This document shows positions 7,150 through 15,558 of a stretch of DNA of 64,000 nt, one piece after another; positions within the stretch are counted from its first letter, which is position 1, and each line of letters begins with the position of its first letter. The notes beneath the pieces are model-generated. The model was not told the origin of the DNA. It ran no database searches and saw nothing but the letters and a program-made list of their open reading frames with translations. Position numbers and translations under genes: made by a program. Source of the DNA: Anaerolineaceae bacterium (lineage in GTDB: Bacteria; Chloroflexota; Anaerolineae; Anaerolineales; Anaerolineaceae); NCBI GenBank assembly GCA_012839565.1, contig DUMZ01000010.1:37685-101684 (forward strand), in the 5' to 3' direction.

Positions 7150-10100
7150 CTAGGGCAGTGTATCTAAAAACTTATCTATTCGATAAGATGATGCTTTTTC
7201 TGCATTTTTAAACTGCAATACAAGCTCATCAATGATTGATAGCTCGTTGATAAGCGTATCGTCATCTTGATATTGAGATAGAAGTTCGATTCTAGGTATA
7301 AGATTTAAGTGCCAAAGCATTGTTTCAAAGGCTTCTTGATTAAACCATTCAATGCCTTCATATTCGTTAATCATTAATGCTAGTCTAAAATCAGTGTTAT
7401 TAAAAAGCCTTTCAAAGAAGGATTTTGAATCTGAAAGATTTTCTGAACTCATTGAATGAGCCTTAGCAATTAACCAGCGACAGTTTACGAAATATTCGTG
7501 AATCTTGTCTATAGGAAGACCAATTGTGCGGAAATGTTCGTAAATACGTGTGCGAACTTGCTCTTTGGAGAGTAACGATAAGGTTTGCTTTGCACAATTC
7601 GGATCAACAACTGTACCACAAAGTCTACTAATAAACCCATAGCTAAGCAGATAATTAGCTGCGAAAGGTGTTTCGTTTATCAGATTTAAAAGTTCTTGAG
7701 TGCAAGCAGGCTTTTCTTTTGAAGCATCGTCGTCTAACAATCCACGCAGAGTGTCTAAGTATAGAATAAGATCTTCGAAAGCATTGTTTGATTCAAACAC
7801 TTGGAATCCATCAAGAGAACGGGTAGCTTTATTTAATTCTTTCCAGTTATCTATTGCGTGTTCTAATAGTGCATTTTTATCATTTGAACTTTGAGCGTGA
7901 GCTATATTTGACAAGTTATGGAGTAAAGTGTCGAGTTTTCTCAAGAATGGTTGCAAGCGAAGATCTTCAAGTGTGGCATCAAGGTTGTCAACCCCATGTC
8001 CTTGCAAATAGTCGTGTAATTGAGCATATTGTTCACCGTACAATACGTAAAAGTCGCTTAAAACCATACGTTCATAGGCATTAAGAGAAAAGAAAAGACC
8101 TTTTTCATGAACTTCTGACATAGGACGCAAATAGGTTTTGCGACTTACTTGGTCGCGCATGACTAAGAAGCCATTTTGATAGTCGGGCAATCGTAATGCT
8201 TGAGCCAGGTTCTCTGTGTGTAACTCATTATCATTGCCATGCTTTACCAGGTAAGGCGCTGATGTTTTTATCCAGCCGGCTGCGTTTCCAAAATGATTGT
8301 TGTATATCACAAGGGCTGCTGAATTTCCGAGTGCATTACTGTAAGCAAAGACATTTTCGTCAATCTCATCATTGTTAATTTTGAAATCATAAAGTCTGAA
8401 GTTGGCGACCTCTGCAAAAAGCCTTCGCCGGTGAAGGATTGGGAAAATGTTATGTCGATGGGCATCTACAAAGCCCTGGTCAGGCTTTTCATCCCAGTAG
8501 GGACGATAGTATTCCATGCCGTACTTTTCGCTATATCCTTCAATTTGTCCATGTCCAAACATGGGTAAACCTGGCATCGTTGCCAATAAGGTGCAAATGC
8601 CAAAGTATTTATCACCTTTCCCGAATTGCTCAACGGCGGTTTTTTCGTCAGGGTTGTTCATGAAGTTGACATAACGCTTGAGAATTTCGGGGTCAAAGGT
8701 AAGAGTGCTTTTAATGAGTTGGCGATATTTCGCATTTTCTTCATTACGAAGCATATTCATAAAGGCACTGTTGTAAACGCGGTGCATGCCAAGCGAACGA
8801 ACAAAGTAGCCTTCCATCAGCCAAAATGCTTCAGCGAGAAGCAAGGTGTCGGGTACTTCTGTTGCCACTCGATCAACGACTTCGCGCCAAAACTCTTCGG
8901 GCATGGCTTTATCAAAGTCTTCTTTACTCATGGCGTGTTCAGCGCGGGAAGGAATGTCACCGCCGGTGCCTGGCTGCGGGAACCAAAGGCGCTGGAAGTG
9001 TTTTTTGGTGAGTGTCATCGCTGCATCGAAACGGATAATCGGGAATTGACGAGCGACATGTAAAATGGTTTGAATGACTGCTTCCCTTACTTCCGGATTC
9101 AAATAATTTAGTTGCGCGGTGTCGTTCCAGGGCATACTGGTGCCATCATTACCATGATAGATATATCGTGTTTGACCATTACGATGGTCGTAATGTTTGA
9201 AGACAACAGCAGCATCGGTTCGAGAATAATAATGATCTTCAAGTTTGATGCTAACTTTAGGGTCGCTGGAAAGCTCCGGGCCATCAAAGCTATAAACAGG
9301 GAAAGGGGGATGTTCAAGGTGAATGAACCAGTCGGGATGGTCGTGGACCCAGTCTGAATCGATGCCCATATGGTTTGGTACCATATCTGAAGCTAGCCTT
9401 ATGCCGCGTTGAGCGCATCGGTCTGCCAAGTTTTTGTAGGCGTTATATCCGCCTAAGGCTTGGGCAATATCGTAACGGTCAAGCGAATAAGCCGATGCGA
9501 CCGCGTCGGGATTACCACAAAGTTGTTTGATAGTTTGGGACGCATTACTCCGTTCCCAAAGGCCAATAAGCCACAACGCGGTGAACCCCCATTCGGCTAA
9601 CTCATCAAGTGTTTCATTTGGAATATCGCTTAGATATTGAATGTTTCTTTGATATTGCTTGGAAAGCTGACTTAGCCAGACAAAACTATTCTTGGCTATC
9701 ATCACGACCTTAGGCATCCAATCACTGTCAGGGCTGTAATTTTCAGTGTTCTCAAGATCGCCAGCACGTTTTTGGTCTGCCCAGAAAGATGCAGAATAAT
9801 CAGGCAGGTAAGTAGGAGCGTATTCATCTCGGAATGGAACATGGATGAAAAAGGCTTTGGATTCTTCAGCGATATGATCAATGGCACTCAATAATTTACT
9901 CAAACGTTCGCCAATGAACTCGGTCCAGTGTTTTGAAATGTATTCAAGCTGATCATTGAGTGAGTTAGGAAAAAGGATTGCTGGTTGGCGCAAGAATGTG
10001 ATTAAGTCTAGATTATCGGCACCAAAAGGTGGCTGTTCTTTGAAAAATTCCGTCACCAAAGAGATTAGTTGTGAATAGTCAGTGTTTTTTATCAAGAAAT

Positions 10101-10602
10101 GGTCAGTAAACAGTTCTTGGTAGGGTTTAGCAGCAGGATTTTGATTAAGTAGCCAAGTGAGAATAAGTTCTTCAAGTATGAGATAAGCGTTTGGTGTTCC
10201 TTTTGTTTCGTCACGATAATAATCAATCGTTGCGATTTTCCCGCGATATACTTCCAATGTGGGGAAAAGTTCTCCATAGCTGAGTAATGTTTTCTTCAGT
10301 CTTTGAGAACCTAATTCGATTTCCAGGGTATCGAACAGTGCCGTCTGTAAATCTTTACCATGTTTTTCGTAATACCGTTTGAAGATGATATGGGAGATTT
10401 CGTCTAACAAGCCTAAGGCGTTAATTTGCGCAGGTTGAATATAGCTGCTTGGATCATCAGGGTTTTCGCGTAAATCGTTTAGTTTTTGCGTAAAATTACG
10501 CACAGCCTGAAAGTTTACAAAAACAAAGTTGCCATCAAAAGCAAACAATTGTTCATCAAAAGCATATTTATCTCTTGCGGAACTAATAATGTGAAATTCC
10601 AT
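7150..10602 (-). CDS. Very large GH13 alpha-amylase-family protein
   Basis: A 1150-residue protein starting at MEFHII, with AGGAGG 4 nt upstream (an upstream ATG at 10617 is less likely). An N-terminal region of about 280 residues is mostly helical and unassigned. The GH13 barrel shows region I (DMVPNH, Asp406), region II with the nucleophile (RFDAAM, Asp526), region III with the acid/base (LLLAEAF, Glu591) and region IV (NNPDEKT, Asp652, where NHD is more usual). A helical C-terminal part of about 300 residues follows. All catalytic acids are present. No signal peptide, so it acts on internal alpha-glucan or maltodextrin. It is tail-to-tail with the GH57 gene. The exact specificity is unknown. 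Confidence 0.88.
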   Translation of the reverse strand: MEFHIISSARDKYAFDEQLFAFDGNFVFVNFQAVRNFTQKLNDLRENPDDPSSYIQPAQINALGLLDEISHIIFKRYYEKHGKDLQTALFDTLEIELGSQRLKKTLLSYGELFPTLEVYRGKIATIDYYRDETKGTPNAYLILEELILTWLLNQNPAAKPYQELFTDHFLIKNTDYSQLISLVTEFFKEQPPFGADNLDLITFLRQPAILFPNSLNDQLEYISKHWTEFIGERLSKLLSAIDHIAEESKAFFIHVPFRDEYAPTYLPDYSASFWADQKRAGDLENTENYSPDSDWMPKVVMIAKNSFVWLSQLSKQYQRNIQYLSDIPNETLDELAEWGFTALWLIGLWERSNASQTIKQLCGNPDAVASAYSLDRYDIAQALGGYNAYKNLADRCAQRGIRLASDMVPNHMGIDSDWVHDHPDWFIHLEHPPFPVYSFDGPELSSDPKVSIKLEDHYYSRTDAAVVFKHYDHRNGQTRYIYHGNDGTSMPWNDTAQLNYLNPEVREAVIQTILHVARQFPIIRFDAAMTLTKKHFQRLWFPQPGTGGDIPSRAEHAMSKEDFDKAMPEEFWREVVDRVATEVPDTLLLAEAFWLMEGYFVRSLGMHRVYNSAFMNMLRNEENAKYRQLIKSTLTFDPEILKRYVNFMNNPDEKTAVEQFGKGDKYFGICTLLATMPGLPMFGHGQIEGYSEKYGMEYYRPYWDEKPDQGFVDAHRHNIFPILHRRRLFAEVANFRLYDFKINNDEIDENVFAYSNALGNSAALVIYNNHFGNAAGWIKTSAPYLVKHGNDNELHTENLAQALRLPDYQNGFLVMRDQVSRKTYLRPMSEVHEKGLFFSLNAYERMVLSDFYVLYGEQYAQLHDYLQGHGVDNLDATLEDLRLQPFLRKLDTLLHNLSNIAHAQSSNDKNALLEHAIDNWKELNKATRSLDGFQVFESNNAFEDLILYLDTLRGLLDDDASKEKPACTQELLNLINETPFAANYLLSYGFISRLCGTVVDPNCAKQTLSLLSKEQVRTRIYEHFRTIGLPIDKIHEYFVNCRWLIAKAHSMSSENLSDSKSFFERLFNNTDFRLALMINEYEGIEWFNQEAFETMLWHLNLIPRIELLSQYQDDDTLINELSIIDELVLQFKNAEKASSYRIDKFLDTLP

Positions 10603-10784
10603 ACATCCTCCTGCCATGAATGTGATATTAAACTATTCTATCATTCAAGCGTAAAAAATGGGGACTTAAACAAAAGGCATCATTTTTTCTAAAAAGCTAA
10701 AGTAATGAGGTCTTTTGTTAATGGATAAATATAATTTGTTTAATAACTGCTTATGCGATAATGTAAAGATGCGCATGAAATAAA

Positions 10785-10801
10785 ATTTGATAAAATCAAA
10801 T
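10785..10801. promoter_or_regulatory. Inverted repeat upstream of the cyclase-like gene
   Basis: A perfect inverted repeat ATTTGAT-aaa-ATCAAAT lies 26 bp before the 10828 start, in the roughly 220-bp divergent region between the GH13 and cyclase-like genes. It could be an operator or simply AT-rich chance. The rest of that region holds TATAAT- and TAGAAT-like hexamers, but no promoter I would defend. Confidence 0.3.
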
Positions 10802-10827
10802 AAAGTAAAGAAATGTATGGTGAAGAT

Positions 10828-11463
10828 ATGAACTTGATTGATATATCAATGGAAATTAAAAACGGCATGGTAATTTGGCCTGGCGATCCAGAAGTAAACA
10901 TCAATTGGATGGCCCGTATAGGTAAAGATAGCCACGCGAACATTAGTGAATTAAGTTTTGGATTACATACTGGGACGCACATTGATGTTCCAAAACATTT
11001 TGTTGAAAATGGCTGGGACATGGACAGCTTAGATTTAACGGTTTTGATGGGATCTGTCGAAGTGGTCGAGTTTCCTGAAGACGTCAATTTGATTACATAT
11101 GAAATATTAGAAAAGCAAGAAATGCAAAATTTTGAAAGGATTCTGTTTAAAACAAGAAACAGTCGGCTTTGGGCTGAAAATATAAACGATTTTCGGGAAG
11201 ACTTTGTAGCACTTAGTGCTTGTGGCGCAGATTATTTAGTGTCAAAAGGATGTCGGTTAGTAGGGATTGATTATTTATCTATCGCGCCTTTCACTGACCC
11301 AAAAACAACCCATGTAAAATTATTAGAAGCAGGGATCGTTATACTGGAAGGATTAAATTTGTATAAGGTTCAACCAGGTAAATATGATCTTATTTGTCTG
11401 CCATTGAAGTTAGCAGGACGGGAAGGCGCGTCGGCGCGTGCCATCTTGTGCGCCACCGATTAA
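10828..11463 (+). CDS. Putative cyclase / kynurenine-formamidase-like metal hydrolase
   Basis: A 211-residue protein of the cyclase family (Pfam Cyclase), which includes bacterial kynurenine formamidase KynB and other metal-dependent amide or ester hydrolases. The N-terminus MNLIDISMEIKNGMVIWPGD is the typical opening, and GLHTGTHIDVPKHF contains the metal-binding HxGTHxDxPxH motif. A late acidic residue in ILEGLNL also fits the family. The start at 10828 is chosen because GGTGA precedes it at good spacing; an in-frame ATG five codons upstream is possible. It stands alone, so the substrate cannot be inferred from neighbours. Confidence 0.82.
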   Translation: MNLIDISMEIKNGMVIWPGDPEVNINWMARIGKDSHANISELSFGLHTGTHIDVPKHFVENGWDMDSLDLTVLMGSVEVVEFPEDVNLITYEILEKQEMQNFERILFKTRNSRLWAENINDFREDFVALSACGADYLVSKGCRLVGIDYLSIAPFTDPKTTHVKLLEAGIVILEGLNLYKVQPGKYDLICLPLKLAGREGASARAILCATD

Positions 11464-11465
11464 AC

Positions 11466-11482
11466 TTAATGCGCGTAGCCAC
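11466..11482. repeat. Copy 1 of a short dispersed intergenic repeat
   Basis: The 17-mer TTAATGCGCGTAGCCAC, starting 3 nt after the cyclase gene's stop, recurs exactly at 21415-21431. It is followed by AT-rich sequence. A third, diverged copy is at 11585. The rest of the gap between 11464 and 11677 holds no gene that I can see. Confidence 0.6.
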
Positions 11483-11584
11483 TTATATGGTTGGAAAATA
11501 TAGTATATTCGAAAGAGCAGTAAATAATTTTTTATAAAATTCCGTTGGAAGACATTGACTATGGGTGTGATAGCCTTGTAATTG

Positions 11585-11639
11585 TGCGTAGCCACATATG
11601 ATAGGTAGAAATACTCTATAGTTGTATATTAAAACTCAA
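11585..11639. repeat. Copy 2 of the dispersed repeat (diverged)
   Basis: It begins TGCGTAGCCAC, continues with about 35 AT-rich bases and ends AAAACTCAA, the same ending as the copy at 21415-21470. It lies about 40 nt past the stop of the minus-strand 11678 gene. Confidence 0.5.
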
Positions 11640-11677
11640 AACATAAAAAACAAAAATTACCTGGATAAAAATTATTT

Positions 11678-12466
11678 CTAATCAACAATAACCGGCATTG
11701 TTAATAAGTGAAAAGCAAGCGTCTCTAAGTCGCGGGCTTTTTTACCTTCACCAAGATCTTCAATAATACTATTTAACTTTTTCGTTATTTTTGGGTCATT
11801 CTGGAGCAGGAGCTGAGTAGTATCTTCTCCAGACAACAAATCTGCAACACCAAATCTGTCATAAAGCTCACTGACCATTCCATAACTCCATTGTTCAGAG
11901 ATTTTGAGTTCGTCTACCAAATCCCGTCTGCCTATCGAATAAATAATCGCCATACGGGCAATTTCTTTTTGCCGGTCGGTAATACCTTCCTGGATGCGTT
12001 TTTTAAGGATTATTTTCTCATGAGCGTGTTCAAAATCAATTTCACATGCAAGATTATATGTACTTGGTGTAAAGACATTTTTGTTGTCGGAAGCGAAAGT
12101 AATTGCCCAGCACATGGCATTCCCGATTTCATCTTTGATAAGATAACCGCTAAAAAGATCTGGATTGATGCGGTTTAGAAATCGGCTTTCCGCTCTGGAG
12201 CCAATCCCAATTATTCTAATTTTCTTGGCTAAACCAGATTGATTGTTCAGGGTTGAAAGTAATGAAGGGTTTGAACTAAGTGTGTCCAGGTCTACCAACA
12301 GGAAATCACAACGCAAACTGTCTTGGGCTAAGATTACATAAGGGTTAGCCTGGCAATTCATTTCGCTAACTAATCGGGTACGCCAGTCTCTGACAACGAG
12401 TAAAGACATCCAGTTTCTTGAAAATAAATCATCACTCATTATTGAAACCAAGATATCTTTTGTCAT
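11678..12466 (-). CDS. Response-regulator-like protein with atypical receiver and C-terminal HTH-like region
   Basis: A 262-residue protein starting at MTKDILVS, with TTGGAG 6 nt upstream. Residues 1-135 or so look like a receiver (CheY-like) fold: alternating strands such as CDFLLVDLDTL and KIRIIGIGS. The usual acidic pair and phospho-acceptor context are poorly conserved, so phosphorylation is doubtful. The C-terminal part (ITDRQKEIARMAIIYSIGRR and DELKISEQWSYGMVSELYDR) resembles a LuxR-type or related helix-turn-helix region. It is divergent from pfkA with about 65 nt between the starts, so a role in regulating pfkA is conceivable but unproven. Confidence 0.55.
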   Translation of the reverse strand: MTKDILVSIMSDDLFSRNWMSLLVVRDWRTRLVSEMNCQANPYVILAQDSLRCDFLLVDLDTLSSNPSLLSTLNNQSGLAKKIRIIGIGSRAESRFLNRINPDLFSGYLIKDEIGNAMCWAITFASDNKNVFTPSTYNLACEIDFEHAHEKIILKKRIQEGITDRQKEIARMAIIYSIGRRDLVDELKISEQWSYGMVSELYDRFGVADLLSGEDTTQLLLQNDPKITKKLNSIIEDLGEGKKARDLETLAFHLLTMPVIVD

Positions 12467-12496
12467 TTTCATCTCCAAAATAGTTGATGTGTGAAT

Positions 12497-12502
12497 TATA
12501 AT
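12497..12502 (+). promoter_or_regulatory. Putative -10 element of pfkA
   Basis: A perfect TATAAT lies 29 nt before the pfkA ATG, giving a leader of about 23 nt that contains the Shine-Dalgarno sequence GGAGAG. No convincing -35 at 17 nt. Confidence 0.5.
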
Positions 12503-12531
12503 AGGAAAAGAACAATAATGGAGAGTTTATT

Positions 12532-13503
12532 ATGATTCAAAGAATTGCTGTATTGACGAGTGGTGGCGATGCGCCTGGTATGAATGCTGCCATACGCTCT
12601 GTTGTAAGATGTGGCGTTGCAAAAGGGTGGAAAACATTCGGTGTCCGCAATGGTTTCCAAGGTCTAATAAATGGAACAATGGAACCATTAGGCACCCGCG
12701 AAGTCGGTGGAATTATGCATCGCGGTGGAACTGTATTAGGGTCCGCACGCTGTGATGAATTTAAAACAATTGAAGGACGTGAACTGGCTATTCGTAATTT
12801 AAACCAACGTGGTATTGACGCTTTGGTCGTGATCGGCGGTAATGGATCCCAAGCCGGCGCAAACGCGCTTTACGAAATGGGTTTTCCGGTCGTAGGCATT
12901 GCATCAACAATTGACAATGATTTGGTTGGCTCAGATATTACAATCGGTGTTGATACCGCTTTGAATATTGCTTTGGAAGCAATTGACAGACTCAAGGTTA
13001 CCGCTTCATCCCATCAACGTGCTTTTATTGTTGAAGTTATGGGACGCAATTGTGGTTATATTGCGCTTATGTCAGGTTTGGCTGGTGGCGCAGAAGCAAT
13101 AACTTTACCTGAAGTCGAAACAGACCCGGAACAATTAGCCAAAGAACTACACAAGGCTTATGAACAGGGCAAAGCGCATGCTATTATTGTTGCTGCAGAA
13201 GGTGCTGAATATAATGCCAGCCGATTAACAGAATATTTCGCTGAAAATAGAGAGCGTTTGGGCTTTAGTATTCGATCGACCACACTTGGTCATGTGCAAC
13301 GCGGTGGCGCGCCTGGTGCTTACGACCGTATTCTTGCCAGCAGACTTGGACATGGCGCAGTTGAAGCCATTGACCGGGAAGAGTTTGGTGTGCTGGTTGG
13401 TTTAAATGGGAATAATATCATTACAACACCCTACAAAATGATAGCTGGTAAGGTGAAAACATTAGATCCTAAAGTCATTGAACTTACCCAAATTTTAGAC
13501 TAA
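12532..13503 (+). CDS. pfkA: 6-phosphofructokinase
   Basis: A 323-residue cytoplasmic enzyme phosphorylating fructose 6-phosphate to fructose 1,6-bisphosphate. The N-terminal LTSGGDAPGMNAAIR binds the phosphoryl donor. The catalytic TIDND motif is at 126-130, with Asp128 as expected base. Substrate motifs MGRNCGYIAL and GHVQRGGAP are present. The donor-binding motif reads GGNGS (Asn104) instead of GGDGS; Gly105 still argues for ATP rather than pyrophosphate. GGAGAG precedes the ATG. It is a single gene, divergent from a response-regulator-like gene and convergent with prfB, with which it shares a hairpin terminator. Confidence 0.95.
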   Translation: MIQRIAVLTSGGDAPGMNAAIRSVVRCGVAKGWKTFGVRNGFQGLINGTMEPLGTREVGGIMHRGGTVLGSARCDEFKTIEGRELAIRNLNQRGIDALVVIGGNGSQAGANALYEMGFPVVGIASTIDNDLVGSDITIGVDTALNIALEAIDRLKVTASSHQRAFIVEVMGRNCGYIALMSGLAGGAEAITLPEVETDPEQLAKELHKAYEQGKAHAIIVAAEGAEYNASRLTEYFAENRERLGFSIRSTTLGHVQRGGAPGAYDRILASRLGHGAVEAIDREEFGVLVGLNGNNIITTPYKMIAGKVKTLDPKVIELTQILD

Positions 13504-13518
13504 CAATAACGAAAACAC

Positions 13519-13557
13519 AGGAAAAAGCTCAGTGACTTGGAAAGATTACTGAGCTTT
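13519..13557 (-). terminator. Hairpin terminator between pfkA and prfB
   Basis: A 10-bp stem (arms AAAGCTCAGT at 13524-13533 and its complement at 13548-13557) encloses a 14-nt loop. On the minus strand it is followed by TTTTTCC. Its start overlaps the end of prfB. On the plus strand the T tract is poorer but may also stop pfkA. Confidence 0.7.
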
Positions 13558-14629
13558 ATGTTTTAAACTTGCTTCAATAAAAGCACTGATATCGCCATCT
13601 AAGACAGCTTGAGTATTACCAGTTTCATAATCAGTGCGATGGTCTTTGACCATCTGATAGGGATGGAGCACATAAGAACGAATTTGATTTCCCCATTCCA
13701 TTTTTTTGAATTCGCCTTTGAGTTCTGATACCGTATCCGCGCGTTCCTCTTCCTGCATACGGAACAAACGGGAACGTAGGACTTTCAAGGCGCTTTCACG
13801 GTTTTGGGTTTGCGATCGCTCATTTTGACATGTCACCACAAGGCCTGTTTCATGGTGGATAATACGCACAGCTGTCATGTTTTTCTGCACATTTTGACCG
13901 CCTGCACCGGAACTTTTGTAGACTTCAATGGTGATATCTTCAGGTCGGATAATGATTTCGGCGTTATCTTCAATTTCAGGTAAAACTTCTACCAAAGCAA
14001 AAGATGTGTGCCGGCGGTGTGCGGAGTCGAAAGGTGATAGGCGTACCAAGCGGTGTACACCTATTTCCTGGCTCAAGTAACCATAGGCAAATTGCCCTTC
14101 TACAGAAATGGTGACAGATTTAATGCCACACTCCTCACCAGGACTCAAGTCCAGTATTTCAGTCTTAAAGCCCTGACTGTCTGCCCAACGCAAATACATT
14201 CGCTCAAGCATTTCAGCCCAGTCTTGTGAATCCGTACCCCCAGCACCAGCATGAATGGTTAGCAGAGCGTTACCTTCATCATACTCGCCAGATAGAAGAA
14301 GATCGATTTCCTTTTGATCAAGCTCTTTTTGTAACTGGTCTAGTTGACGACCAATTTCATCGCTAAAGCTGCCATCGTCAATCTCGATTAATTCCTTAAG
14401 ACCAACTGCCTTATCGTTGATAGATTCCCAAGTGCTAACATCGCGTTCGAGCGATGCTATTTTTTTCATTAGCGATTGCGCGGAGATGGGGTCATCCCAC
14501 AGTGTGGGGGATTCAGCTTCTTTTATAAGTAAATCTAATTGAGATTGCTTGCTTGCAAGGTCAAAGATGCTCCTGGAGAGCATAGATTTGGCTTTCAAGT
14601 TTTTCCAGCATTTCAATCATGTCAGACAT
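13546..14629 (-). CDS. prfB: Peptide chain release factor 2, with programmed +1 frameshift
   Basis: RF2 recognises UGA and UAA and hydrolyses peptidyl-tRNA. The codon-recognition tripeptide SPF is in LSPFDSAHRRHTSF, and the catalytic GGQ is in GAGGQNVQK. Translation begins at the ATG ending at 14629, which overlaps the ftsY stop (TAATG). It reads 22 codons (MSDMIEMLEK to QEHL) to an in-frame TGA at 14563-14561. A +1 slip on CTT then continues with Asp-Leu-Ala-Ser-Lys-Gln, giving 360 residues. The long open frame alone would start at 14616 with a nonsense N-terminus (MKCWKN), which is not the real start. Last gene of the tig-prfB cluster. Confidence 0.95.
14560..14574 (-). promoter_or_regulatory. 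prfB programmed frameshift signal
   Basis: Reading 5' to 3' on the minus strand the signal is AGGAG CAT CTT TGA C: an internal Shine-Dalgarno sequence 3 nt before the slippery CTT, an in-frame TGA, and C as the following base. This is the layout of the autoregulatory RF2 frameshift, in which scarce RF2 makes the ribosome pause at UGA and slip +1. Confidence 0.95.
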
Positions 14630-15555
14630 TATTTAGACCCATTAACATCTGCGAAGATGCCTTCAATAAAGTTTGCGCGGTCGAAAAGTTCCAGGTCTTC
14701 AACCTTTTCGCCAAGTCCAGCGTAGATGACAGGCAAACCGATTTGCTCTCTAATCCCAAAAACCATGCCACCTTTGGCAGAAGTGTCTAACTTGGCCAGA
14801 ATTGCACCATTGAGCTGCACGGCTTTACTAAAAGCTTCAGCTTGATGTAAACCATTTTGACCGGTGGTACTATCCAAAACGATCCAGGAATAATGCGGCG
14901 CGCCTTCAAGCGCTTTACCAGCAACACGATGGACTTTCTTGATTTCTTCCATCAAATTAAAGCGAGTGTGCAGACGACCTGCTGTGTCAATCAGTACAAC
15001 ATCAATGTTACGTGCAATGGCAGCTTTGATACCATCATAGGTAACTGCACCGGGGTCACTGTCTTGTTGGCTGGTGATGATAGGCACATCAACGCGTTTG
15101 GCCCATACCACAAGCTGATCAATGGCCGCTGCACGATAAGTATCTGCTGCTACCAAAAGAACTGATTTACCCATCTTTTTATAGCGCGCTGCAAGTTTGC
15201 CGATAGACGTCGTTTTTCCGGAACCGTTTACGCCAGCTACCATGATGACCGTTGGTTTATGTGTGTCTAAATCAGGTTCTTCAGGTTGGACAATGAGCTT
15301 GCTCATTTCATCTTTCAAAACAGACTTGAGTTGTTCCGTCTTGGTCAGACCTTCTCTGTCAACAATTTGTTGGGCGACGAAAATCAAATCAAGTGTTGTT
15401 TTAACACCAACATCGGCTTGAATGAGGAGTTCTTCAAGCCGATCCCAGCTTTCATCATTAATTTCAGTCGCACCAAAATAAGTTGCGATTTTACCGAAGG
15501 TAACATCACGGGTTTTCTTGAGACTTTCTCGCCATTTGTTAAATATGTTTTCCAT
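14629..15555 (-). CDS. ftsY: Signal recognition particle receptor FtsY
   Basis: A 308-residue SRP-family GTPase that docks ribosome-SRP complexes at the membrane. It has the NG-domain core only, with no long acidic A domain. An N-terminal four-helix (N) region is followed by the P-loop GVNGSGKTT (108-116), the insertion-box segment DTYRAAAIDQL, DTAGRLHT, and the guanine-specificity motif AKLDTSAKGG. It begins 3 nt after the rlmN stop without a clear Shine-Dalgarno sequence; a TATAAT within the end of rlmN lies 7 nt before the ATG, so an internal leaderless promoter or reinitiation is possible. The prfB start overlaps its stop. Confidence 0.96.
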   Translation of the reverse strand: MENIFNKWRESLKKTRDVTFGKIATYFGATEINDESWDRLEELLIQADVGVKTTLDLIFVAQQIVDREGLTKTEQLKSVLKDEMSKLIVQPEEPDLDTHKPTVIMVAGVNGSGKTTSIGKLAARYKKMGKSVLLVAADTYRAAAIDQLVVWAKRVDVPIITSQQDSDPGAVTYDGIKAAIARNIDVVLIDTAGRLHTRFNLMEEIKKVHRVAGKALEGAPHYSWIVLDSTTGQNGLHQAEAFSKAVQLNGAILAKLDTSAKGGMVFGIREQIGLPVIYAGLGEKVEDLELFDRANFIEGIFADVNGSK

Positions 15556-15558
15556 AGA

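Noticed and set aside
8626..9063. 145-codon open frame on the plus strand
   Set aside because: It lies wholly antisense to the catalytic core of the GH13 gene, has no ribosome site and no recognisable protein features; a shadow of a conserved gene.
12532..13503. PfkA as a pyrophosphate-dependent enzyme because of the altered GGDGS motif
   Set aside because: The residue that marks PPi use is the one after Asn104, and it is still Gly as in ATP enzymes.
13546..14616. prfB starting at 14616, or prfB as a frameshifted pseudogene
   Set aside because: The upstream 22-codon frame, the AGGAG spacer and CTT-TGA-C are the classical programmed frameshift; the gene is intact.
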